From Streptomyces sp. WMMB 322 (GTDB lineage Bacteria; Actinomycetota; Actinomycetes; Streptomycetales; Streptomycetaceae), in the NCBI RefSeq assembly GCF_900090145.1, contig NZ_FMHI01000008.1, positions 202,778 through 266,777 on the forward strand: a DNA stretch of 64,000 bases. The letters run 5' to 3'. Below the pieces are notes generated by a model. It did no database searches. It saw nothing but the letters and a program-made list of their open reading frames with translations, and was not told where the DNA came from. Numbering within the stretch: the first letter of the stretch is position 1; the number at the start of each line of letters is the position of its first letter. Below, one piece after another: positions 18,426-27,660 of the stretch. The position numbers and the translations under genes are program-made.

Positions 18426-18764
18426 ATGACACTTCGCCGTCCCGGACAGCGGGCCGGCACGCAACGTCCGGAGCCGCCCCAGCCGTTCGAACGGTACTGG
18501 CCACGCACGGGGACCGAGCCGGTCACGGCCCGTAGCGCGATGGGCGTCCGGCTGATACTGGCGGTGCTCTTCACGCCCGTCTTCCTGGCCGGAACCGCCC
18601 TGTTCTGGTTCTGGGCGACGCAGACGGGCCCCGGTTCGGTGCCGGGCGCCGACTCTCTGTACACACTCACCGCCATCTGCGGGGGTCTGTCGCTGTTCGC
18701 CCTCACCGACCTGATCGTCGTGCTGCGGCGCAGGCGCAGGCGGCGTCCGCCAACTTCCGGGTGA
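18426..18764 (+). CDS. DUF6343-like two-helix membrane protein
   Basis: The 112-residue protein has RTGTEPVTARSAMG followed by two hydrophobic helices (about 41-65 and 79-100) and an arginine-rich C-terminus. This is the pattern of streptomycete DUF6343 proteins. It is probably an inner-membrane protein with a cytoplasmic basic tail; the function is unknown. ATG 18426 follows GAAGAGG. The stop overlaps or nearly abuts the next gene's start. Confidence 0.7.
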   Translation: MTLRRPGQRAGTQRPEPPQPFERYWPRTGTEPVTARSAMGVRLILAVLFTPVFLAGTALFWFWATQTGPGSVPGADSLYTLTAICGGLSLFALTDLIVVLRRRRRRRPPTSG

Positions 18765-18772
18765 GGCCCGAC

Positions 18773-19315
18773 ATGGACGTTTTCGACTGGACCACACGGG
18801 TACCGCCGGGTGGCATGACTGAGGACGAGGGCCACGACCCGGGGGCGCAGCCGGAGGACGAGGGAATCCCCGACCTCCAGGACGGCTCGCCCGAGGCGGA
18901 ACTGGCCAACGACCCCCAGCGGGCGCCCGTACCGGGGGACGAGCCCGTGGCCGTGGAGAGCTACGGAACCACTTTCTCCGAGCAGGTCGAGGGCGAATCC
19001 CTGGACGACCGCCTGGCCGAGGAGGAGCCCGACGTCGGCGACGAGGGAGCCGAGGAACTGCCCGACGAGCAGGCCGGACAGCTGAGCGACGATCCGCTGT
19101 CGTGGCGGGCCGCCAACCAGGACACCTTCTCCACCGCGTCACCGGCGCAGGGGCTGTCGGGGGAGGAGACGGCCATGCACGTCGCGGAGGACGACGATGT
19201 CGAACTCGGCCTGGACGTCGAGGACATCGACGAGGCGGCGGAGGGCGTCGACCATCGGCCGCCCCGCCCGGCGGGACCGCAACAGGTGGACCTGAACACC
19301 GACGAGACCCAGTGA
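18773..19315 (+). CDS. DUF5709-like acidic protein
   Basis: This 180-residue, very acidic, low-complexity protein contains the SLDDRLAEEEPDV and ETAMHV segments of the DUF5709 family. It has no membrane helix or catalytic motif and is probably largely disordered. ATG 18773 has GTGAGG 6 nt upstream; GTG 18761, which overlaps the previous stop as GTGA, is an alternative. Its role is unknown. Confidence 0.7.
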   Translation: MDVFDWTTRVPPGGMTEDEGHDPGAQPEDEGIPDLQDGSPEAELANDPQRAPVPGDEPVAVESYGTTFSEQVEGESLDDRLAEEEPDVGDEGAEELPDEQAGQLSDDPLSWRAANQDTFSTASPAQGLSGEETAMHVAEDDDVELGLDVEDIDEAAEGVDHRPPRPAGPQQVDLNTDETQ

Positions 19316-19439
19316 CGGCTGTGGCCGGCACGGCACGCCTGCCGGCGGTCTCCGAGGTGACCGGCGGCGGTGACCAGGAGGCGTTCCGCGTTTCCGGATC
19401 ACTGCCGAGGGACCTCCGCCCGAGCGGCGGCCGTGGCCG

Positions 19440-20807
19440 TCACAGACGCACGCCGCGCCCCCGCAGATAGCCGAGGGGATCGATGTCCGTGCCATAGCCC
19501 GGGCCCGTACGGATCTCGAAGTGCAGGTGCGGTCCCGTGGAGTTGCCCGTGGAGCCCGAGCGGCCCAGGCGCTGGCCGGGGCTCACGGTCTGGCCCGCCC
19601 GCACCGAGATCGCCGAGAGGTGCCCGTACTGGCTGTACCTGCCGTCGCGGTGGCGCAGCACGACCTCGTAGCCGTACGCGTCGGCCCAGCCCGCCGAGAC
19701 GACCTTGGCGGCCGAGACGGCCTTCACGGTGGTTCCTGTGGGCACGGGGAAGTCGACACCCGTGTGGTGGCCGGAGGACCAGTTGCTGCCCGCCGCCCGG
19801 TAGGCCGTGCTGGGGCCGAAGCCGCTGACCGGGGCGGACGCGGCAGGGGATGCGGGCTTCCGTTCCGGTGCCCGGGCCTTCCGCTTCGCTTCGGCCTTCT
19901 GCCGCGCGACCGCCTTCGCCTCGGCCCTCGCCTCGGCTTCGGCTCTTGCTTCGGCCTGGGCTTTCGCTTCGGCCTTCGCCTCGCCGCGGTCCTTCCCGGC
20001 GGACTGCCCGGACCGCCGGGAGTCCTCGGCGGCTCCGGACGCTGCCCGTGACCGCGCGCCGGAACCGGCCCCGGGCCCGGCTTCCTTCCGGGCCCCCGGC
20101 TTCGCCTGCGGCTTGTCCGTACGGTGCGTGCCGTCCAGGTTCAGGCGCTGCCCGGGGAGGATGAGATCCGGGTCGCCGCCGACGGTCTTGCGGTTGCGCT
20201 CGTACAGGCCCGGCCAGCCGCCCTTCACCTCGTGTTCCTCCGCGATGGAGGAGAGGCTGTCGCCGCCCACGACCTCGTACGTCGTCGCCTTCTTCGAGCG
20301 GTCCGCTCTTGCCTTCTCGGCCCTCCGGGCCCGCTCCGCCTGCTCGGCACCGTCCCCCTGCGCCGCGTGTTCCCCGCTCTCCGCATGCCGCTCGGTGCCC
20401 GGCGCCCGTGCCGCCCGTGCCTGTACGTCTGCGGCCGAAAGGCCCGCCCGGGGCCCGCAGTCGGGCCACGCCCCGGGGCCCTGACCCGACAGCACCTTCT
20501 CCGCGACGGCGATCTGCTGGCCCTTCGTCGCCAGGTCCGCGCGGGGCGCGTAGGCCCTGCCGCCGTAGGCCTCCCAGGTGCTCTGTGAGAACTGGAGCCC
20601 GCCGAAGTAGCCGTTGCCCGTGTTGATTTCCCAGTCCCCGCCGCTCTCGCACGCGGCGACCTTCTGCCAGGCGCCGTCCGGAGCCGCATGCACGAGCTGT
20701 GCCCCGACAAGGGGTAACGCGACGCCGGCACCGCCCGCGGTGACCTTGAGCGACGTGCGGGAGAACGTGCCCGTGCGGTTGCGGCGGTGACGTCCACGAG
20801 CGGCCAT
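19440..20807 (-). CDS. Secreted Rpf-LysM-M23 cell-wall hydrolase
   Basis: The 455-residue exported protein has a basic signal peptide (about 1-42) and an Rpf/transglycosylase-like domain beginning WQKVAACESGGDW (catalytic Glu). A LysM domain follows (YEVVGGDSLSSIAEEHE), then an Ala/Glu/Lys/Arg-rich helical linker and a C-terminal M23 endopeptidase with HxxxD (HHTGVDF) and HLHFEI. It therefore combines a glycan-cleaving and a peptide-cleaving domain with a peptidoglycan anchor, as in RpfD-type proteins of streptomycetes. A role in germination or wall turnover is likely. ATG 20807 has GGAGG 8 nt upstream. Confidence 0.92.
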   Translation of the reverse strand: MAARGRHRRNRTGTFSRTSLKVTAGGAGVALPLVGAQLVHAAPDGAWQKVAACESGGDWEINTGNGYFGGLQFSQSTWEAYGGRAYAPRADLATKGQQIAVAEKVLSGQGPGAWPDCGPRAGLSAADVQARAARAPGTERHAESGEHAAQGDGAEQAERARRAEKARADRSKKATTYEVVGGDSLSSIAEEHEVKGGWPGLYERNRKTVGGDPDLILPGQRLNLDGTHRTDKPQAKPGARKEAGPGAGSGARSRAASGAAEDSRRSGQSAGKDRGEAKAEAKAQAEARAEAEARAEAKAVARQKAEAKRKARAPERKPASPAASAPVSGFGPSTAYRAAGSNWSSGHHTGVDFPVPTGTTVKAVSAAKVVSAGWADAYGYEVVLRHRDGRYSQYGHLSAISVRAGQTVSPGQRLGRSGSTGNSTGPHLHFEIRTGPGYGTDIDPLGYLRGRGVRL

Positions 20808-20845
20808 GGCGGGACCTCCGGTCAAGTGGGCGCCCCGTCTTGGGA

Positions 20846-20875
20846 GTTACGGAGCGTCAGTGAGGTTACGGAGCG
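20846..20875. repeat. Two 11-bp direct repeats upstream of the Rpf gene
   Basis: GTTACGGAGCG occurs at 20846-20856 and again at 20865-20875, a 19-bp period (nearly two helical turns), 38-68 bp before the Rpf-type start codon. Read on the gene's strand, each copy contains CGTAAC, the -35-like element known for sigma-BldN promoters. No matching -10 element at the standard spacing was found. It may be an activator or repressor site. Confidence 0.35.
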
Positions 20876-20978
20876 CGCCCACGATACGTTCGGCGCCCGG
20901 AAAGTCACAAGGGGTCACGACAAGTCGCACAGAGGGACACGGTTGAGCCGTCGCCGGACAGGTCCGGTACCCGGACGG

Positions 20979-21752
20979 TCAGGAACCGAAGCCGCGGTCA
21001 CGCACCAGACGGTTCACGGCACGGTCCGCGAACCCCTCTTCCAGGTAGACCTCGCATACCAGCGCTCCCGTGCCGGACAGGTCGTGCTCGACCTCGTACA
21101 GGCTGATCTCGGAGCCGTCGGCCAGCAGGAACGCGTGCTCGTAGACCGTGCACCACACGTGCCGCTCGTGGGCCAGCACCTGCGGCCTCGGCACGGGGAG
21201 GATCTCGTGGCCGCGGGCCGTCTCCAGCAGCCGAGCGATCTCCTCGCCCGGCCGGTCGGCGTTCTCCGCGCGGCGCAGAAGACGGCGGGCGTGGTCGGGG
21301 GAGTCGGTCTCGCTGTACGTGCGCCTGCCGAAGGGATGGTCCGCCGTCAGCAGAAGTTCCACGGGTACGTCACGGGCAGGCCGTGCGTTCCGCGGGCCGT
21401 GCGCGGCGGACCGGTGCCCCTGGTGCACCCGCTGCTCCGAGCGGGCCAGCGCCTCCTCGCTCTCGTACACCTCGTGCAGAACACCGCCTCCGGCGGCGTC
21501 GTCTCTGTCGTAGCTGAGCTCCCACAGCGACAGGAGATCCCCGTCCGGCAGCAGGAAGACGTGCCGGTGGCTGATGCACCGCAGGCTCGGCGCGGGCGCC
21601 TTGCGCTGCCGCCAGCCGTGCAGCTCCACATGGCACAGCAGGGCGTTCTCGACGCTGGCGAGCACGGCGTCGGAGATGTCGAACGGATTCCGGGCCCGCG
21701 CCAGCATCTGTCGCACGTGTAGAGCAGGCGTCGGCACTGCTTGCACGCCCAT
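20979..21752 (-). CDS. Streptomycete conserved hypothetical (DUF6227-like)
   Basis: This 257-residue soluble protein has an opening ARARNPFDISDAVLASVENALL. Two similar beta-rich halves each carry a phrase of the form HVFLLPDGDLLSLWEL / HAFLLADGSEISLYEV, suggesting an internal duplication. It resembles the streptomycete DUF6227 group; no function is known. ATG 21752 is chosen for GGGAGG upstream. It is transcribed toward the Rpf gene, 171 bp away. Confidence 0.6.
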   Translation of the reverse strand: MGVQAVPTPALHVRQMLARARNPFDISDAVLASVENALLCHVELHGWRQRKAPAPSLRCISHRHVFLLPDGDLLSLWELSYDRDDAAGGGVLHEVYESEEALARSEQRVHQGHRSAAHGPRNARPARDVPVELLLTADHPFGRRTYSETDSPDHARRLLRRAENADRPGEEIARLLETARGHEILPVPRPQVLAHERHVWCTVYEHAFLLADGSEISLYEVEHDLSGTGALVCEVYLEEGFADRAVNRLVRDRGFGS

Positions 21753-21947
21753 GGCGGAGCCCCTCCCGGCATTCGGCAACGACGACCCCCGCAGCGACAC
21801 ACCGTAGTCCTCCGGGCACGCTCACGGGAGCGGATTCGATGGAATTCCGGTGTCGGAAGGGGAACCTCCGCACCGCGGACTGTGTAGCTTCTCTGAAGAC
21901 GGGTACCGCGAACGCCACAGCTCCCCGCATCGAGGGAGGAGGCAGTC

Positions 21948-22592
21948 ATGCAGTTCCGTGACCGCCGGGAGGCGGGGAAGGCCCTGGCCGAGAAGCTGAC
22001 CCGGCAGCAGCACGAGGGACGGCTGCCGGAGCCCGTCGTTCTGGCACTGCCGCGCGGCGGTGTACCCGTCGCCGACGAGATCGCCCGGGCGCTGGGCGCG
22101 CCGCTGGACGTCGTCGTAGCCCGCAAGATCGGTGCTCCCTTCCAGCCGGAGCTGGGCGTGGGAGCGGTGGCCGGTGATGCTGCGCCCGTCTACGACCCTG
22201 TTCTTCTGGGGGAGTTGGGGCTGAGTGAACGTGACCTGGCGCGGACGGCAGAACGCGAACAGGCCGAGCTGAAGCGGCGGGAGGAAGCCTACCGGCGGGG
22301 CCGTGAGCCCCTGGACCTCGCGGGCCGGTCCGCTGTCGTCGTCGACGACGGTGTCGCCACGGGCTCGACCGCGCGCGCCGCGCTGCGTGCCGTGCGGCAG
22401 GCCGGTCCCGTACGCACGGTTCTCGCCGCCCCCGTGTGCTCGCGGGAGGCGACGGACCAACTGGCCGGTGAGGCCGACGAGATCGTCTGCGCGTACGTGC
22501 CGCCGGCGTTCGGCTCGGTCGGCTTCTGGTACGGGAGTTTCCCGCAGCTGAGCGACAGCGAGGTGCTGGACATCCTGCACGTGACGAGGTGA
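21948..22592 (+). CDS. Phosphoribosyltransferase family protein
   Basis: This 214-residue protein has the PRPP-binding loop AVVVDDGVATGSTA near residues 127-140 and the N-terminal VLALPRGGVPVADEIA segment. This places it in the stand-alone PRTase-like family often linked to stress or dienelactone-hydrolase fusions. The base substrate is unknown. The ATG has GAGGGAGGAGG upstream. A strong hairpin follows at 22692. Confidence 0.88.
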   Translation: MQFRDRREAGKALAEKLTRQQHEGRLPEPVVLALPRGGVPVADEIARALGAPLDVVVARKIGAPFQPELGVGAVAGDAAPVYDPVLLGELGLSERDLARTAEREQAELKRREEAYRRGREPLDLAGRSAVVVDDGVATGSTARAALRAVRQAGPVRTVLAAPVCSREATDQLAGEADEIVCAYVPPAFGSVGFWYGSFPQLSDSEVLDILHVTR

Positions 22593-22691
22593 CTCCACTC
22601 GCGACGAGCTGAGCAGGAGCTGCTCCGCGAACTGATCAGGAGCAAGAGCAAGAGCCGAAGCAGGCAGCCGAAGCAGGAGAAGAAGCAGAAG

Positions 22692-22720
22692 CGCCGGCGG
22701 GTTCGGCGCCCGTCGGCGCT
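22692..22720. terminator. GC-rich hairpin after the phosphoribosyltransferase
   Basis: Left arm GCGCCGGCGGG (22692-22702) pairs with CCCGTCGGCGC (22710-22720), with one G:T pair and a 7-nt loop. It lies between the convergent phosphoribosyltransferase and alcohol dehydrogenase genes. The 70 bp before it are an AG-rich low-complexity stretch (22618-22690) with no gene. Confidence 0.55.
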
Positions 22721-22832
22721 GCTGCTCAACTCCCGTGCTCCGCAGTGCAGTCGGCCCGGGCGGCGCTGCCCCGCACCGAATCCCCGTACCGAATTGCCGC
22801 ACCGCACCCCGCTCGGCATCCTCGCGGCGCGG

Positions 22833-24014
22833 TCACGGCCGCATGACGACCTTCACCGCGCCGTCGGCCTTCTTCTGGAACATCTCGTAGGCCTCCGGCG
22901 CCTGCACCAGCGGCAGGTGGTGGGTGGCGAAGTCGTCCACCCCGAGGACGTCCTCGTCGGTGAGCAGAGGCAGGATGTCCGGCACCCAGCGCTTGACGTT
23001 GGCCTGTCCCATGCGCAGCTGGATCTGCTTGTCGAAGAGCGTCAGCATCGGCAGGGGGTCGGCGGCGCCGCCGTAGAGACCGGAGAGCGAGATCGTCCCG
23101 CCGCGGCGCACGATGTCGATCGCGGCCTGGAAGGCGGAGAGCCGGTCCACCCCGGCCTTGGTCATGACCTTCTCGGCCAGCTTCCCGGGAAGCATCCCGC
23201 CCACAGTCTGTGCCGCCTTTCCGGCGGGGTTGCCGTGTGCCTCCATGCCGACGGCGTCGATGACGGCGTCCGTACCGCGGCCGTGTGTCATCTCCCGCAC
23301 GGCGGCGCCGATGTCGTCGTGCTCCGTGAGGTCCAGCACCTCCGCGCCGCGGGCGCGTGCCCTTGCGAGCCGTTCGGGCACCAGGTCGATGCCGATGACC
23401 TGCCGGGCCCCGCGGTGCAGCGCGATCCGGCACGCCATGTCGCCGATCGGGCCGAGACCGATGACGGTCACGGTTCCGCCCTTGGGGACGTCCGCGTACT
23501 CGACGGCCTGCCAGGCCGTCGGCAGGACGTCGGAGAGGAAGAGGAAGCGGTCGTCATGCGGCCCGTCGGGGACCTTGACGGGGCCGTACTGGGCCTGCGG
23601 CACGCGCAGGTACTCGGCCTGGGCGCCGGGAACGGCCCCGTAGAGCTTCGTGTAGCCGTACAGCGGTGCGCCCACCCCGTGCTCACGGACCTGTGTGGTC
23701 TCGCACTGGGTCTGCAGGCCCTGGTCACACATGAAGCAGGAGCCGCAGGCGATCTGGAAGGGCACGACCACGCGGTCGCCCGGCTTCAGATGCGTCACCT
23801 CACTGCCGACCTCCTCGACGACACCCATCGGTTCGTGCCCGAGGATGTCGCCCGGTGTCATCAGCGGTGTCAGCACCTCGTAGAGGTGCAGGTCCGAGCC
23901 GCACAGCCCGGTCGACGTGATCCGGATGACCGCGTCGGTCGGCTCCTGCACGACGGGGTCGGGCACCTCGGCGACCTGCACGTCCCGCTTTCCCTGCCAG
24001 ACGACTGCCTTCAT
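22833..24014 (-). CDS. Zinc-dependent alcohol dehydrogenase
   Basis: This 393-residue medium-chain dehydrogenase has the catalytic zinc site TGLCGSDLH plus GHEPMGVVEE, and the structural zinc cluster CGSCFMCDQGLQTQC. The Rossmann motif is GLGPIG. Length and an insert before the C-terminal third (AAQTVGGMLPGKLAEKV) match the glutathione-independent formaldehyde dehydrogenase-like subgroup. The start is an ATG at 24014. It is transcribed away from the FAD-Rieske gene across a 282-bp shared promoter region. Confidence 0.92.
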   Translation of the reverse strand: MKAVVWQGKRDVQVAEVPDPVVQEPTDAVIRITSTGLCGSDLHLYEVLTPLMTPGDILGHEPMGVVEEVGSEVTHLKPGDRVVVPFQIACGSCFMCDQGLQTQCETTQVREHGVGAPLYGYTKLYGAVPGAQAEYLRVPQAQYGPVKVPDGPHDDRFLFLSDVLPTAWQAVEYADVPKGGTVTVIGLGPIGDMACRIALHRGARQVIGIDLVPERLARARARGAEVLDLTEHDDIGAAVREMTHGRGTDAVIDAVGMEAHGNPAGKAAQTVGGMLPGKLAEKVMTKAGVDRLSAFQAAIDIVRRGGTISLSGLYGGAADPLPMLTLFDKQIQLRMGQANVKRWVPDILPLLTDEDVLGVDDFATHHLPLVQAPEAYEMFQKKADGAVKVVMRP

Positions 24015-24296
24015 TTCCTCATCACCTCCGTAGCAGGCGGCCGGGTACCCGGGAGCCCTCCCCGGACACGTGGAGACTGCCGCGAAACCCCGCCGTCACG
24101 CGTGACCCGTGCGGCGACGGGAATCACAGCAGGGTTGAACAGCCCGACAGTGGTACTGGGGATGCCATGAAGATCCAGCGGGGGAGGCCCGCGGGAAGCG
24201 CATGCGGCGGACGCCGGTGTGCGGCCCTGCGGACAACAGCACGACCCGGACGAGCCGGATGAGCCGGCGAGCCGCGGACGATCATGAGGAGCAGCG

Positions 24297-25844
24297 GTGA
24301 CCACACTGCCCGTCGGTTACGAGTCCTACTGGATGCTGTCTGCCGGGGCGTCGGCCCATCCACCGCTTCCGGCCGGGAGCGTGACGGAAGTGGACGTCGC
24401 GGTCGTCGGTGGCGGAGTGGCCGGCCTGTCCGTCGCGTGGGAGCTGGCGCGGGCGGGCAGGAGCGTCGCCGTGCTCGAGGCCGACCGCATCGCCGCGGGA
24501 GTCACGGGCCACACGACCGGCAAGGTCTCGGCCCTGCACGGTCTTGTCTACTCGTATCTGCGGGAGAAGCGCGGCGTCGAGGACGCCCGCCTCTACGCCT
24601 CTTCCCAGCAGCAGGCCATCGACCATCTCGAGGACGTGACACAGGAGTTGGGGATCGGCTGTGACCTGGAGCGGATCCCCGCGTACACCTTTGTCGAGTC
24701 CGAGCACCACGCGGACGAGATACAGGCCGAGGCCGAGGCGGCCCTGGAGGCCGGGCTGCCCGCGTCCTTCGTCACGGACACCGGGCTTCCTTTTCCGGTG
24801 TGCGCGGCCGTACGCGTCGAGGACCAGGCCCAGTTCCATCCGCGCAAGTACCTGCTCGCCCTCGCCGAGGACCTGCTGCGGCGCGGCGGGCGCATCCACG
24901 AGCGCACCCGTGTCACCGGCCTGGACGAGGGCGATCCGTGCCGGGTGGTCACCGAGAACGACGCCGAGGTCGTCGCCCGTGACGTCGTGGTGGCCACTCA
25001 CTACCCCGTCTTCGACCGGGCGTTGATGTTCTCCAGACTGGAGCCCCGCCGGGAACTCGTCGTCTCCGCGCTGCTGCCGGACGGCCAGGACCCCCGCGGC
25101 GCCTACCTCACCCCGGAACGCGGCACGCGTTCGGTGCGGACCGCTCCCTATCCGTTCGGGAAGGGAAAGCGGCTGCTGATCGTCACCGGTGAGAAGTTCA
25201 CGCCGGGGACCGGGGGGCAGGGTTCCGTGGCCGCCGGCTACGAGCGGCTCGCGGCGTGGACGTACGAGCGCTTCCCCGACGCCCGGCTCGTGCACCGGTG
25301 GGCGACCCAGGACAACGACACCACCGACCGCGTCCCCTACATCGGCGCCTTCCACCCGGCGTCGCAGCACACCTGGGTGGCCACCGGCTTCGGCGGCTGG
25401 GGGATGTCCGGCGGCGTGCTGGCCGGGCAGCTTCTCGCCGCGCACATCACCGGTGAAGTGCTGCCGCCCTGGGCGAAGTTGTACGATCCGCGCCGGCTGA
25501 GTCCCCGTGAGGCGCCGGCGATGCTGCGGCTTCAGTCGGCGGTCGCGGGCCGCTTCGTCGGTGACCGGCTGCGCTCGTCGTACGCCGACTCCGTGGAGGA
25601 GGTCGCACCGGGTACGGGCGCGATCGTGCGGGTGCGGGGGCGCCGCTGCGCGGTGCACCGCACGCCGGAGGGCGAGGTGCGTGCGCTCTCGCCGCGCTGC
25701 ACGCATCTGGGGTGCCTTGTGAGGTTCAACGACGCCGAGGGCGCGTGGGAGTGCCCCTGCCACGGCTCGCGCTTCGACACCGAGGGGCGGGTGATCCAGG
25801 GCCCTGCGACCAGGCCCCTGGAGCGGCGCGACGACGTGACGTGA
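24297..25844 (+). CDS. FAD-dependent oxidoreductase with C-terminal Rieske domain
   Basis: The 515-residue protein has an N-terminal DAO-type FAD domain (VAVVGGGVAGLSVAWELARAG) and a C-terminal Rieske [2Fe-2S] domain. The cluster ligands are CTH (468-470) and CPCH (486-489). Electrons probably pass between flavin and cluster; the substrate is unknown. The GTG start follows GAGGAG. The gene is transcribed divergently from the zinc dehydrogenase, and the two may share regulation. Confidence 0.92.
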   Translation: MTTLPVGYESYWMLSAGASAHPPLPAGSVTEVDVAVVGGGVAGLSVAWELARAGRSVAVLEADRIAAGVTGHTTGKVSALHGLVYSYLREKRGVEDARLYASSQQQAIDHLEDVTQELGIGCDLERIPAYTFVESEHHADEIQAEAEAALEAGLPASFVTDTGLPFPVCAAVRVEDQAQFHPRKYLLALAEDLLRRGGRIHERTRVTGLDEGDPCRVVTENDAEVVARDVVVATHYPVFDRALMFSRLEPRRELVVSALLPDGQDPRGAYLTPERGTRSVRTAPYPFGKGKRLLIVTGEKFTPGTGGQGSVAAGYERLAAWTYERFPDARLVHRWATQDNDTTDRVPYIGAFHPASQHTWVATGFGGWGMSGGVLAGQLLAAHITGEVLPPWAKLYDPRRLSPREAPAMLRLQSAVAGRFVGDRLRSSYADSVEEVAPGTGAIVRVRGRRCAVHRTPEGEVRALSPRCTHLGCLVRFNDAEGAWECPCHGSRFDTEGRVIQGPATRPLERRDDVT

Positions 25845-26002
25845 AGGTGGGGGAGGGCTCGGCGGGGACGGGTGGGGCGGGCAGGATCGGCGTTCATCTG
25901 ACCGGGTGAGCCGGACGAGTGAGCACGACGTATCGCCGGAGGTATGGGCACGGGGCTGCCTAGCATGCGGAATCCCACATTCCGCCGGAGGTGCACCGAC
26001 TT

Positions 26003-27538
26003 ATGTCCCCTCTCTCCCGCCCCGCCCGGTCCCCGCGTCCCGCCCGACCCGCCCCGTCCCCGCGTCCCGCCCGACCCGCCCCGTCCCCGCGCGCTCGCCG
26101 GCTGCTCGCCGTGGCCTGCGCCGTGTGCACCGCGCTCACGTGCGGCGCCGCGCTCGACCCGAAGACGGTCGCGACGAACACGCCCGTCCCGCCCGGCGAT
26201 TCGGAGCGCGTGAGCAACGCCTTCGAGAAGCTCTCCGAGGCCGGCCGTCCCGCCCGGGGCCCCGGCATGAACATCCTTCTCGTCGGACTCGACCGGCGTG
26301 AGGGGCTCTCCCAGAAGACGAAGAACCGTCTGCATGTGAACGGCAAGCAGTGCGACTGCACGGACGTGATGATGCTGCTTCACATCTCCGCCGACCGGCG
26401 ACGTGTCAGCGTGGTGAGCATTCCCCGGGACTCCTACGTGCGGTTCGCAGCGCACCGTGACCACGGCAAGGGCTTCGGCAAGATCACCGAACGCACCACG
26501 CGTCACCTCGGCAAGATCAACAGTGCGTACGCCCACGGCGGTCCCGCGCTCACCATCCGCACCGTCGAGCAGAGCACCGGGGTCCGCATCGATCACTACG
26601 CCGAGACCGACTTCCCCGGGTTCGAGAAGACCGTGAACCGGCTGAAGGGGACGCAGGTCTGCTCCGCCGAACCGCTCAAGGACAAGAACAGCGGCCTGAA
26701 ACTCGCGGCGGGCACGCACACGCTGAACGGGAACCACGCGCTGCGGTTCGTGCGTGCCCGGCACGTCGACCCGCCCGGCGACCTCGGCCGCATCCGCCGG
26801 CAGCAGCACGTCCTCGGAGATCTCCTGCGCACGCTCACCAGCGACCGGACGGCCGGCAGTCCGCTCGAAGTGGTACGTGCCGCCGCCGCGTTGAGCGGCT
26901 CGGTCCGCTGGGACAAGGGGTTCACGACGCGAGACATGGCACGGCTCGCACGCGACCTGCGCGGCCTGACGGCGAAGCGGACGGAGTTCGCGACCGTGCC
27001 GATCCAGGACTTCGACCACCGCGCGCCCGTGTGGGGCTCCACCCTCCGATGGGACGGCCCGCGAGCCCGCGCCCTCTTCGCCGATCTGCGCGCGGACCGG
27101 CCCATCACCGGAAACACCGTCACGGGCCCGGCGCCCGGCGCCACGCCCGTGCCGTACCGGCCGGAGGACGTCTCCGTCCGGGTGGAGGGAAGCGGAAAGA
27201 CCGCCGAGCACGTCGCACAGGAACTGCGGGACAACGGCTTCCAGGTCACCGGCCCGCGGCGGGCCACCGCCGACGGTTCCGGCCGCGGACGCACGGAGAT
27301 CACCTACGACGACTACTGGCAGCGCAAGGCGAGCACCGTCTCGGCAGCGATGCCCGGGGCGGTGATGCGGCCCCAGAAGGTCAAGGGCAGCAAGCACTCC
27401 CAGGTCTTCACGGTGAGGCCCGGTACGGAGGGCGCCGACGTGACCGACGTCGTCTACGACCGCAGCAGCGTCGTGGGCGCCCCGGTACGCGGCGACGAAC
27501 TCGGCTGCGACGGGCGCACACCGCACAGCAGGGACTGA
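26003..27538 (+). CDS. LytR-CpsA-Psr (LCP) cell-wall ligase
   Basis: This 511-residue membrane-anchored LCP protein has a basic Pro/Arg-rich cytoplasmic head, one hydrophobic helix (about 33-52) and the LCP domain (NILLVGLDRREG, SIPRDSYV, then RARH). A C-terminal LytR_C-type domain follows (VRVEGSGKTAEHVAQELRDNGFQV). LCP enzymes attach anionic polymers to peptidoglycan at the outer face. A CxC insert (KQCDCTD) is typical of actinobacteria. ATG 26003 is preferred to GTG 25991, which overlaps the GGAGGTG ribosome site. Strong hairpins follow the stop. Confidence 0.9.
   Translation: MSPLSRPARSPRPARPAPSPRPARPAPSPRARRLLAVACAVCTALTCGAALDPKTVATNTPVPPGDSERVSNAFEKLSEAGRPARGPGMNILLVGLDRREGLSQKTKNRLHVNGKQCDCTDVMMLLHISADRRRVSVVSIPRDSYVRFAAHRDHGKGFGKITERTTRHLGKINSAYAHGGPALTIRTVEQSTGVRIDHYAETDFPGFEKTVNRLKGTQVCSAEPLKDKNSGLKLAAGTHTLNGNHALRFVRARHVDPPGDLGRIRRQQHVLGDLLRTLTSDRTAGSPLEVVRAAAALSGSVRWDKGFTTRDMARLARDLRGLTAKRTEFATVPIQDFDHRAPVWGSTLRWDGPRARALFADLRADRPITGNTVTGPAPGATPVPYRPEDVSVRVEGSGKTAEHVAQELRDNGFQVTGPRRATADGSGRGRTEITYDDYWQRKASTVSAAMPGAVMRPQKVKGSKHSQVFTVRPGTEGADVTDVVYDRSSVVGAPVRGDELGCDGRTPHSRD
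26030..26091 (+). repeat. 27-bp tandem repeat inside the LCP N-terminus
   Basis: Two exact 27-bp units (26030-26056, 26057-26083) plus 8 bp of a third encode SPRPARPAP twice, then SPR. The length is a multiple of three, so copy-number change would alter the cytoplasmic head without breaking the frame. Confidence 0.85.
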
Positions 27539-27589
27539 AGGACCGAGAAGAAGGACCGACGGCACAGAAGCACAGCAGTCCGGGCGCGC

Positions 27590-27633
27590 AGTCCGGGCGC
27601 GGCTCGGATCAACTCCCGGGCCGCGCCCGGACT
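27590..27633. terminator. Strong hairpin, LCP / FadE convergent terminator
   Basis: A perfect 14-bp stem is formed by AGTCCGGGCGCGGC at 27590-27603 and its complement at 27620-27633, with a 16-nt loop, 52 bp after the LCP stop. It lacks a long T-run, as is usual in very GC-rich genomes. Confidence 0.8.
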
Positions 27634-27660
27634 TTCGGCGTCCGTCCGCGCGACGCGGGG

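Noticed and set aside
20808..20978. c-di-AMP (ydaO-type) riboswitch before the Rpf gene
   Set aside because: Some streptomycete rpf genes have one, but this gap is only 171 bp and shows none of the conserved ydaO sequence blocks I would expect.
22618..22690. AG-rich low-complexity stretch as a possible small gene
   Set aside because: It has no start with a ribosome site and reads as simple sequence preceding a terminator hairpin.
24282..25763. 493-codon antisense ORF opposite the FAD-Rieske gene
   Set aside because: It is the complement of a gene with clear FAD and Rieske motifs; the antisense product lacks any domain and is His/Val/Arg-biased as expected of a shadow.
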